Position numbers and translations under genes: made by a program. Positions 25,929-32,882 of a DNA stretch of 64,000 bases are shown here, piece by piece. Numbering within the stretch: position 1 is the first letter of the stretch; every line of letters starts with the position of its first letter. The notes under the pieces are model-generated. The model was not told where the DNA came from. It did no database searches and saw only the letters and a program-made list of their open reading frames with translations. This stretch comes from an uncultured Alcaligenaceae bacterium (GTDB lineage: Bacteria > Pseudomonadota > Gammaproteobacteria > Burkholderiales > Burkholderiaceae_B): positions 1-64,000 of the forward strand of contig CALKIR010000060.1 in NCBI GenBank assembly GCA_937995985.1, read 5' to 3'.

Positions 25929-26615
25929 ATGCATCATGTTTTATTACGGATGTTATGTATTGTTTGCTGCACATGGTATGGCGCCCATTCCTTTGCTCAA
26001 GAATCATGCTTGAATGTATTAGAGCCAGTCACACGATTTTTTCAAACGCATGATCACGATGCACGATGGCAGCAATTTGCAGTTAATGGAGGACAGTTTG
26101 CTGTTTTAGACGCTGAGCTGCAGACTCAGTATCTCGAGGCGGCATTAAAAATATTAGATATTAATAATGAAGGGGCGTTATTTATGCGTATAGAGCAGCA
26201 GTCGTTATGGCTATTCAAAATACAGCACTGTGTGTATTCCCTTGTTGCCAGTCCCCTATCGACAGAGCATGTGCATGTGCAGCTTAGCGCTTTTATTGAT
26301 ACTCAGGAGAGTCAGCAAGCAATTTTTAGGCAATTAGATTTTCCAGTCGCGCATCATTTCACAGATTTAGAAAGCGGTGAGGAATTTTATGCATTTCATT
26401 GGTATGAGCAGGACGTAGGCATTAATAAGCAGCGATTACAAGATGTGTTTAGGCTGTCTGCTGCGCAGATAGCTCATTGTTTATTAAATCAATTATGTTC
26501 TTTTGAGTATGAAGGTGTGCGCTATTTACTGAGTTGGATAAAAGGGAGGCAGGAACAGCATTTTTTATTGCTCTTTAGTCAACCGTGCATAGGAGCATGC
26601 GATGTGGGGCATTGA
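25929..26615 (+). CDS. Unrecognised exported protein of the Tad locus
   Basis: This 228-residue protein has an N-terminal signal peptide (MHHVLLRMLCIVCCTWYGAHSFAQ, likely cut after SFA or FAQ) and a soluble domain with no motif I know. The mature part has six Cys, in ESCLN, IQHCVYS, HCLLNQLC and PCIGAC, suggesting disulfide bonds in the periplasm. It overlaps the start of cpaB by 14 bases, so translation is probably coupled. Its place matches where RcpB/TadD-type accessory proteins sit in some Tad loci, but I see no sequence support for those names. Confidence 0.65.
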   Translation: MHHVLLRMLCIVCCTWYGAHSFAQESCLNVLEPVTRFFQTHDHDARWQQFAVNGGQFAVLDAELQTQYLEAALKILDINNEGALFMRIEQQSLWLFKIQHCVYSLVASPLSTEHVHVQLSAFIDTQESQQAIFRQLDFPVAHHFTDLESGEEFYAFHWYEQDVGINKQRLQDVFRLSAAQIAHCLLNQLCSFEYEGVRYLLSWIKGRQEQHFLLLFSQPCIGACDVGH

Positions 26616-27558
26616 GAAAAGAAAGTGGTGGCTTGTAGGGTTTATGTTTCTCTTAGCTTTATTTTTTGCTGCCTTAACGCTTCGTAGTGTGCAACAGTAC
26701 TTAGATAAGGAAATACAAAAGGTTGAGGCCCAAGGTCAAATTCCAATGGTTAAACGGGTTGTATTTAATAAAAATTTAACAGCAGGAGCGGTGCTCGAGG
26801 CTAATGATTTAGCTATTCGTGAGGTGCCTCTTGAATATATTTCTGCACAAAGTGTAGCGCCCAAAGATTACCAACCCTATATTGGCCAAATGCTTAAATA
26901 TTCAGTTCAGGCTGGTGAGTTGTTGATGCCTTTTTATGTTGAGCCGGTAGCGCAGCCTGCTTTTTCACGGCGCATTCAAAGTGGGCGTAGAGCCTTAAGT
27001 ATCACAGTAGATAGAGTGAATTCTATTTCCGGTTTGGTTCGACCCGGAGATTTAATTGATATTTATGTATCTTTTGATTATCAGCGTCGTCGCATTACCG
27101 CTCCCTTATTGCAGGGTGTATATGTATTGGCTACCGATCAAAATATAGATGACAGGGGCACGACGCAAAAAAGTATTACTACTCTAACTTTAGATTTAAG
27201 TCCTGAAGACGCTGCCAAATTAGTAGCGGCCAAACAAAGTGCTGAGATCACTGCGATGCTGCGTAATCCTATTGATGCTGACACTTCTGTTAAAGCAGTA
27301 CGAAATGATATTGCAACCCTATTAGGATTGCGTAACCCAATAGAAAATTTAAATCAGAGTCGAACAGTCAATATTATTTATGGCAATCACGGCCAAGGTA
27401 AAAATACCCTTACTGCATTACGTCCGCAGCGAGTATATCGGGCTCCGCCTGCAGTATTTGATTTAACAATACCTTTTCAGATGAGCCATGAGCATGCAGA
27501 GTGGACAGATAGATGGATAGAAGAACATTCCACGTTATCGGAAGACTATGCCTATTGA
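26602..27558 (+). CDS. cpaB: CpaB/RcpC pilus assembly protein
   Basis: This 318-residue protein has an N-terminal membrane helix (about 9-28) and an SAF-like segment with VVFNKNLTAGAVLEANDLAIREVPLEYI and YIGQMLKYSVQAGELL. The RcpC/CpaB domain follows: RRALSITVDRVNSISGLVRPGDLIDIYVSF, VYVLATDQNID and LTLDLSPEDAAKLVAAKQSAEITAMLRNP. CpaB is a periplasmic factor working with the secretin in Tad systems. The ATG at 26602 has AGGAG upstream and lies inside the end of the preceding gene. Confidence 0.93.
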   Translation: MWGIEKRKWWLVGFMFLLALFFAALTLRSVQQYLDKEIQKVEAQGQIPMVKRVVFNKNLTAGAVLEANDLAIREVPLEYISAQSVAPKDYQPYIGQMLKYSVQAGELLMPFYVEPVAQPAFSRRIQSGRRALSITVDRVNSISGLVRPGDLIDIYVSFDYQRRRITAPLLQGVYVLATDQNIDDRGTTQKSITTLTLDLSPEDAAKLVAAKQSAEITAMLRNPIDADTSVKAVRNDIATLLGLRNPIENLNQSRTVNIIYGNHGQGKNTLTALRPQRVYRAPPAVFDLTIPFQMSHEHAEWTDRWIEEHSTLSEDYAY

Positions 27559-27621
27559 GTTCGCACAAATAAGGACAGTGAGGGTATGAGGAGGTATTAG
27601 GAAAACAGGGAAGGGGATCAG

Positions 27622-29046
27622 ATGAGTGGGCAAATAAGACAGGTGCTGTTGCGGCTAAGTGCGTTAATACCGCTTTGGGTGCTTATAGTTCTAATAGGGG
27701 GAGGCCACTCAGCAGCTTATGCACAAAAGCAGCGATGGTATTTAAACGTAGGTGAGCTGCGGGTATTGCAAATTGATGAGGTAGCGCGCGTGGCTGTCGG
27801 TGATGGTCATGTACTTAATGCAATGGCCGCAGATAATGATGAAGTGTTGGTATTTGCTAAAAATGAGGGGCAAAGTAGCTTATATATTTGGACTGCGACA
27901 GGACAACGATTTGAATATGAAGTGCAGGTTGAGGTGCCAGCTCGTGCTGACGCCATGCATGAATTAAAAACTATATTACAGCGCATTCCTAATATTAGTT
28001 TTAGTCAGGTGGGCAGAAAAATTATTGTAGAAGGAGAGCAATTAAGCAATCATCAACGTCAGCAGCTCTTAGCGCTCAAGCAGCAATACCCACAAATATT
28101 GGATTTCACGTATCCGGTAGGCTGGGAGTCGATGGTCTTGCTTGATGTGCAAGTAGTAGAAGTGCCCAAAAACGCGTTCATGGATTTAGGCGTGCGTTGG
28201 TCTGATAGTGCTCAGGGGGGACTATCAGCAGGATTTGCCTGGGATGTAGGCTCACAAAAATTAATTGATAGGCCGGGTGAGACTGTGGTGCCTATGCCTT
28301 TTATGCCTCAACATGCTGGGGGATATTTTGGTGTCAACGCTCTAATGAGAGCTAAATTAAATGCACTCACTCAAACGGGGCAAGCCGTTGTATTAGCACG
28401 GCCACAATTATTGGCCCGTAGTGGAGCTACCGCTGAATTTTTAGCTGGGGGCGAAGTTCCTTATTCTGCATTAGATGCGCAAGGCAACCCACAAACCCAA
28501 TTTAAACCCTATGGGGTTTCCTTAAAAATCACTCCTCACATAGAAGAGGATGGGGCCGTTCGTTCCTTTTTAGATATTGAGGTCAGTACCATTGATAACA
28601 GTGTCTCTACCCCTGCTGGGCCGGCCTTAAAAAGCCGTCGAGCCAGTACTGAATTTAATATACAGTCGGGCCAAACTTTAGTATTGGCAGGCTTTATCTC
28701 TAGAGAAATCAGCAGTCAACAAGATGCTGTGCCTGGGCTATCAGAGCTGCCCATTATTGGCGCCTTATTTAAATCTAAACGCTTTATTAATAGTGAAACA
28801 GAATTAGCTTTTTTTGTCACGCCCATTTTGATTGATGCCGAACATCCTATTTCAAAATATCGCCATGCTCGTGCCGAGCAGTTAAGTGAGCATTATTTCC
28901 CTCATCAGGATTTATTAAATGTCACGCCTCAGCCATTATCTGCTCGCTCTTCAGATTGGTCTCATGAGCTCATTTGGGATCCTTATCAAGGGTTAGGGTC
29001 ACAGTGGGAGCAGACAGAGGCGATGTCTTTTCCTATCCATAATTAA
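27622..29046 (+). CDS. cpaC: Secretin of the Tad system (CpaC/RcpA)
   Basis: This 474-residue outer-membrane channel subunit has a signal peptide ending near SAAYAQ. The pilus-formation N-domain is LRVLQIDEVARVAVGDGHVLNAMAA ... GQSSLYIW, and a BON-like segment follows (IPNISFSQVGRKIIVEGE). The secretin core has VLLDVQVVEVPKNAFMDLGVRW, ALTQTGQAVVLARPQLLARSGATAEFLAGGEVPY and FNIQSGQTLVLAGFISRE. It ends in GLSELPIIGALFKSKRF and ELAFFVTPILI, all classic secretin motifs. The window contains no obvious secretin pilotin. Confidence 0.95.
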   Translation: MSGQIRQVLLRLSALIPLWVLIVLIGGGHSAAYAQKQRWYLNVGELRVLQIDEVARVAVGDGHVLNAMAADNDEVLVFAKNEGQSSLYIWTATGQRFEYEVQVEVPARADAMHELKTILQRIPNISFSQVGRKIIVEGEQLSNHQRQQLLALKQQYPQILDFTYPVGWESMVLLDVQVVEVPKNAFMDLGVRWSDSAQGGLSAGFAWDVGSQKLIDRPGETVVPMPFMPQHAGGYFGVNALMRAKLNALTQTGQAVVLARPQLLARSGATAEFLAGGEVPYSALDAQGNPQTQFKPYGVSLKITPHIEEDGAVRSFLDIEVSTIDNSVSTPAGPALKSRRASTEFNIQSGQTLVLAGFISREISSQQDAVPGLSELPIIGALFKSKRFINSETELAFFVTPILIDAEHPISKYRHARAEQLSEHYFPHQDLLNVTPQPLSARSSDWSHELIWDPYQGLGSQWEQTEAMSFPIHN

Positions 29047-29087
29047 GGGATTAATTCTGTACTCTTAAGCAGATAAATTGATTAAAA

Positions 29088-30662
29088 ATGGTGCAAATTT
29101 GTGTGCGGATTATTACATTAGGACAACAGCGCCAAGAGCGGTTTACTCATCAGCCTATTTATATTGGTCGCGATAAGAGTGCCTGCTTGCGTCTTAGTGG
29201 TTGGCGTGTAGGAGGGCGACATGCGCGTCTTTATAAAGAGGGCAAGCAATTATTCATCGAGGATTTGGGCAGCATACAAGGTACTTTAGTTAATAATGAG
29301 CGTATTAAATATTACGGCCCTCTTCAAGCGGAGGACAAAATAGTTATCGGTCCTTATCAATTATTTGTGCAGTGTGCCGAGGAGCAGGACTGGGACACAA
29401 TAGCGCCTGTTTCTGAAAGCTTTCCACCAAAATTAACGCAGCAGCACTGGGGGCACGAGCAGTGCAGTCAAAATAGATCCCCAACTGTGCACACAGCATA
29501 CCAACACTATTGTCGGCATCATGAGGCAATGAGTGCTTTGCGAGACGAGGTACTCAAGGAGCTTAATTTGCGTGAGCTTGTGGCCATGAATCTGAGCCAA
29601 GCAAGCATGCAAGAACGGGTATTACAAACTGCTAAAGAAATACTCAAAGAGCAAGAGGCTGTGCATCACAAAGAAATTGAGCAGCCAGAGCTTTTATTAG
29701 ATTTTGTATTGGCTGAGATTTGTGGGTTAGGCCCTTTAGAGCTGTTGTTAGCAGATGCCGAAGTATCTGAAATTATGGTCAATGGTTTAGATGGCATTTT
29801 TGTAGAGCGCAAAGGAGTTTGTGAGCCGGTTCCTGTGTTTTTTTCTACTCAAGAGCAAATAAGGAATGTGATTGAGCGTATTGTGGCTCCTTTAGGGCGG
29901 CGTGTAGATGAGAGCATGCCAATGGTTGATGCGCGTTTAGCTGATGGTTCGCGCGTACATATTGTATTGCCTCCTATAGCCCTTAATGGGCCCATAATAA
30001 CCATAAGAAAGTTTAAATCCCAGTTGCATGATTGGCAGCATTTGGTAGCTCATGGCAGCATTTCTGAACAGTGGGCAATGTTTTTACAGCAATGCGTGCA
30101 GAATAAAAAAAATATGATTATTTCTGGGGGGACAGGCACAGGTAAAACTACCTTATTAAATATTTTGTGCCAGTCTATTCCTGAGCATGAGCGCATTATC
30201 ACTATAGAAGATGCAGCAGAGCTACAGTTGAGTCATCCTAATTTGGTTCGCCTTGAGGCTCGCTCTGAAAATGTTGAAGGGGCTGGGGCCATTCCTATCC
30301 GCGAATTGGTGCGCAATGCATTACGAATGCGCCCAGATAGAATTATTGTGGGTGAATGCAGGGGTGCTGAGGCTTTTGATATGTTAAGTGCAATGAATAC
30401 GGGACATGAGGGCTCCTTAACTACGTTACATGCCAATAGTCCGCGTGAGGCCATACACCGTTTAGAAAGTTTGGTATTGATGGCGGCAATGGGGCTGCCC
30501 TTTAGGGCAATCCGTGACTATATTGCCATGAGTATTGATTATATTGTGCAAATAGAGCGTTTAGCTAATGGGCATAGACGCTTAAAAGAAATTAGTGCGG
30601 TTACAGGCTGTGAGGGGGAAGTCATTCAAATGGAACCTGTGTTTTCTATTATGGAAAATTAG
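29088..30662 (+). CDS. cpaF: CpaF/TadA secretion ATPase with N-terminal FHA-like domain
   Basis: This 524-residue ATPase drives pilus assembly from the cytoplasmic face. Residues 1-95 form an FHA-like domain (YIGRDKSACLRLSGWRVGGRHARLY ... LGSIQGTLVNNERI). Residues about 185-520 are the CpaF/TadA ATPase: LLLADAEVSEIMVNG, Walker A SGGTGTGKTTLLN, TIEDAAELQL, Walker B region PDRIIVGECRGAEAFDML and the His box TGHEGSLTTLHANSP. The FHA fusion is unusual among well-studied Tad loci. The Ser and Asn that contact phosphothreonine in canonical FHA domains are replaced (VGGRHA for V-S-R-R-H-A, GSIQGT for G-S-x-N-G-T). No strong ribosome site is seen before the ATG. Confidence 0.94.
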   Translation: MVQICVRIITLGQQRQERFTHQPIYIGRDKSACLRLSGWRVGGRHARLYKEGKQLFIEDLGSIQGTLVNNERIKYYGPLQAEDKIVIGPYQLFVQCAEEQDWDTIAPVSESFPPKLTQQHWGHEQCSQNRSPTVHTAYQHYCRHHEAMSALRDEVLKELNLRELVAMNLSQASMQERVLQTAKEILKEQEAVHHKEIEQPELLLDFVLAEICGLGPLELLLADAEVSEIMVNGLDGIFVERKGVCEPVPVFFSTQEQIRNVIERIVAPLGRRVDESMPMVDARLADGSRVHIVLPPIALNGPIITIRKFKSQLHDWQHLVAHGSISEQWAMFLQQCVQNKKNMIISGGTGTGKTTLLNILCQSIPEHERIITIEDAAELQLSHPNLVRLEARSENVEGAGAIPIRELVRNALRMRPDRIIVGECRGAEAFDMLSAMNTGHEGSLTTLHANSPREAIHRLESLVLMAAMGLPFRAIRDYIAMSIDYIVQIERLANGHRRLKEISAVTGCEGEVIQMEPVFSIMEN

Positions 30663-30732
30663 TTTGTTTATTGTTTTATTCCCATCAAAGTGGTCGTTTT
30701 CTTAAACATCTTAATGATAAATGGGGGGAGTA

Positions 30733-31563
30733 ATGGGAGGGTATTTTATATGGGCCATTTTAAGTGGACTGGCACTATCTGCTTTTTTCATTGGTCTTCT
30801 TTTTTTTCTGGGAGGTAGCTTTAAAAGCAGAGTCTATTCTCTCTTATACGATAATTTTTATTTTTTGCGTGATTATCATATAGAGTACTGGGTGTTGAGT
30901 ACAGGGGTTATTGTTTTTTTATTAGGGTATGCGGTTTTAAATTCTGTTATTTATTCAGGGCTATTATTGTTTTTATCATTGTTTTTGGTGTATACGATTT
31001 TAAAGAAACTTAATTTCTATGTGCATCAAAAAATAGTTGCAGAAATCCCCTTTTTTTTGCGTTTGCTTAGCGCATCCTTACAGTCTGGACTCAGTATACA
31101 GAGTGCCTTACAAGAAATTATTTCGCAGTGGAAGGGACCTCTCAAAAAAGAATTAGGGCTTTTATTGCGCGAGCTGCAGGTTGGGGTTTCATTAGTTGAA
31201 GCATTGGCACATTTGCGTACACGTGTTCCTATTGCTGCGATTCAAATGATGAGTCTGGCACTAGAGGTATCTTTGCGCTCTGGGGGAAGTGTGGCTCCTT
31301 TGCTGGATGAAATTGCTGAAAATATACAGTTGCGTATAGAGTTACAACACAAAATCAGTGCGTTATCTTTGCAGGGCAAGCTGCAGGCTTATGTGCTAAC
31401 TGCTATTCCTTATATATTACTGGTTGTGCTGTATTGGTTAGATGAGAGTTGGGTAGAGCCTTTTAAATCCAGCTTGGTAGGTAATTTAGTTTTTAGCTTG
31501 TGTATTGTAATGAGTATTGTGGGTTTTCTCGTCATTCAAAAAATGGTCACTATACGCCTATGA
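30733..31563 (+). CDS. tadB: TadB-like inner-membrane platform protein
   Basis: This T2SSF-domain protein of about 276 residues has two N-terminal membrane helices and the GspF-type core FFLRLLSASLQSGLSIQSALQEII. It also has LLLRELQVGVSLVEALAHL and MMSLALEVSLRSGGSVAPLLDEIAENI, with membrane helices at the C-terminus. TadB and TadC form the platform on which the ATPase acts. The ATG at 30733 is chosen because GGGGGAG lies four bases upstream; an in-frame ATG at 30721 has no such site. tadC follows by ATGA overlap. Base composition is clearly more AT-rich than in the flanks. Confidence 0.9.
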   Translation: MGGYFIWAILSGLALSAFFIGLLFFLGGSFKSRVYSLLYDNFYFLRDYHIEYWVLSTGVIVFLLGYAVLNSVIYSGLLLFLSLFLVYTILKKLNFYVHQKIVAEIPFFLRLLSASLQSGLSIQSALQEIISQWKGPLKKELGLLLRELQVGVSLVEALAHLRTRVPIAAIQMMSLALEVSLRSGGSVAPLLDEIAENIQLRIELQHKISALSLQGKLQAYVLTAIPYILLVVLYWLDESWVEPFKSSLVGNLVFSLCIVMSIVGFLVIQKMVTIRL

Positions 31564-32429
31564 ATAAGATAGCTATTAGTGTGTATTTGGTTTTTTCCTT
31601 GATATTTTTTTCTGCCAGTGTTTTATTTCTATGGTTTTTTAAAACCAATAATTTTAATATAAAAAATAAAAATTTATTTAATATCAATAAGAAACGTTGC
31701 TATGAGTTTATAAGAAAGTATTTTAGCAATTACTTTAGAAACTTAATTAGTTGGCGTTATATAAGTTTTTTAGAAAGAAAGATAAAGTTTTCAGGAATCA
31801 ATATTTCAGGGCTTAGGTTTTATTGTTATCAAATAATATTTGCACTGATACCTTTTGTAGTGGTTTTCTTTCAAGGTTATTCTTTTTTAATATGGTTGTG
31901 CAGTTCTATTGTAGGGGGAGCTATTTGCTTTTTTTTGCCTATCCTTTTTTTAAATCAAAAAATAGCTAAAAAAAAGCAAGGGTTTTTAGATGCATTTAGT
32001 TTTTTCTTGGATTTGTTAGTTCTTAATTTAAGCGCTGGGGTGAGCTTGCGACAAGGGTTAAAAAATGCCAGTCATTATGCCCAAAGTGAGTTATTGCAAG
32101 CTAATATCACTCGATTGGTACAGGAGCTTGAGCAGGGCAGTCCAGTTGAGCAGGCGTGGAGAAATTTTTCACAGTACTGCGATCATGAAGAAGTAGATGC
32201 TTTTGTGATGACTATGTTACAGGCGTATCGGCAGGGGGTGCCCCTACAGCAGGTCTTGCGGCAACAAGCCAGACAAATCAAAGTCGTTGTATATACTGCG
32301 GCAGAGAAAAAAGCGTTGGCTTTGCCTACCAAATTAGTTTTTCCTATTTTAATTTTTATTTTTCCTATTACCTTTATTATTATTTCTTTTCCTTTAGTTT
32401 ATAGGGTATTAATGAACTCTATAGGGTAG
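31560..32429 (+). CDS. tadC: TadC-like inner-membrane platform protein
   Basis: This 289-residue second T2SSF protein is translationally coupled to tadB by ATGA. Its core reads FLDAFSFFLDLLVLNLSAGVSLRQGLKNAS, then LVQELEQGSPVEQAWRNF and DAFVMTMLQAYRQGVPLQQVLRQQARQ, and it ends in helices FPILIFIFPITFIII. The first 60 codons are extremely AT-rich (16% GC over 31621-31740 by my count) and encode Asn/Lys/Phe-rich sequence, unlike the neighbouring core genes. The start at 31560 gives a normal membrane N-terminus. Confidence 0.9.
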   Translation: MNKIAISVYLVFSLIFFSASVLFLWFFKTNNFNIKNKNLFNINKKRCYEFIRKYFSNYFRNLISWRYISFLERKIKFSGINISGLRFYCYQIIFALIPFVVVFFQGYSFLIWLCSSIVGGAICFFLPILFLNQKIAKKKQGFLDAFSFFLDLLVLNLSAGVSLRQGLKNASHYAQSELLQANITRLVQELEQGSPVEQAWRNFSQYCDHEEVDAFVMTMLQAYRQGVPLQQVLRQQARQIKVVVYTAAEKKALALPTKLVFPILIFIFPITFIIISFPLVYRVLMNSIG

Positions 32430-32435
32430 GTGCTC

Positions 32436-32882
32436 ATGGCTCATTACCAATGTCCTTTTATAAATAAAAAAGATCGATGTGTTTATTTTAAAGTGGGTCA
32501 AGCGCAATTATGCGTATTGGTATTAAATAGTTTTTTGGGTCGATTTTTGGGTGCGCAACGTTTTTTAACGGGTCATCAGGCATGTTGTGAAGTGTATCAA
32601 GCTCCCATGCCAATTCTTTTTTTTCCTCGTACGCGCATCGTACATCAATTTTTTTCTTCTCAAGAGCTTTACGTGGTTTTTATAGACCATAAGGGTCGTG
32701 TTCTTCACCAAGGGTGGCTGCAACCGAGACGCTTTATGGGGGTCTGGGCAGCATATGGGGTGTTGGAGTGCCATCCTCAGCAGCAATCCGTATTAGAGCA
32801 ATTAATCGTAGCCCCTGATGGGTTGAGACGCCTTTTTAGGAAGGAAGAGGGGGGTGCAGGCGTTCACAAAAGCAGCCGTTAG
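32436..32882 (+). CDS. DUF192-like protein at the end of the Tad locus
   Basis: The 148-residue protein fits the DUF192 pattern: SFLGRFLGAQRFLTGHQA (family S-x-x-x-R-L-L-G-...), a PMPILFFPRTRIVHQFF segment matching the P-x-x-x-V-H-T-F/W-M core, and LYVVFIDHKGRVLHQGWLQPRRF followed by AAYGVLECHP. No signal peptide is seen. The ATG at 32436 lies seven bases after the tadC stop, so it is cotranscribed. Its last 47 bases overlap the 3' end of the opposing GGDEF-EAL gene. Function in the pilus locus is unknown. Confidence 0.7.
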   Translation: MAHYQCPFINKKDRCVYFKVGQAQLCVLVLNSFLGRFLGAQRFLTGHQACCEVYQAPMPILFFPRTRIVHQFFSSQELYVVFIDHKGRVLHQGWLQPRRFMGVWAAYGVLECHPQQQSVLEQLIVAPDGLRRLFRKEEGGAGVHKSSR

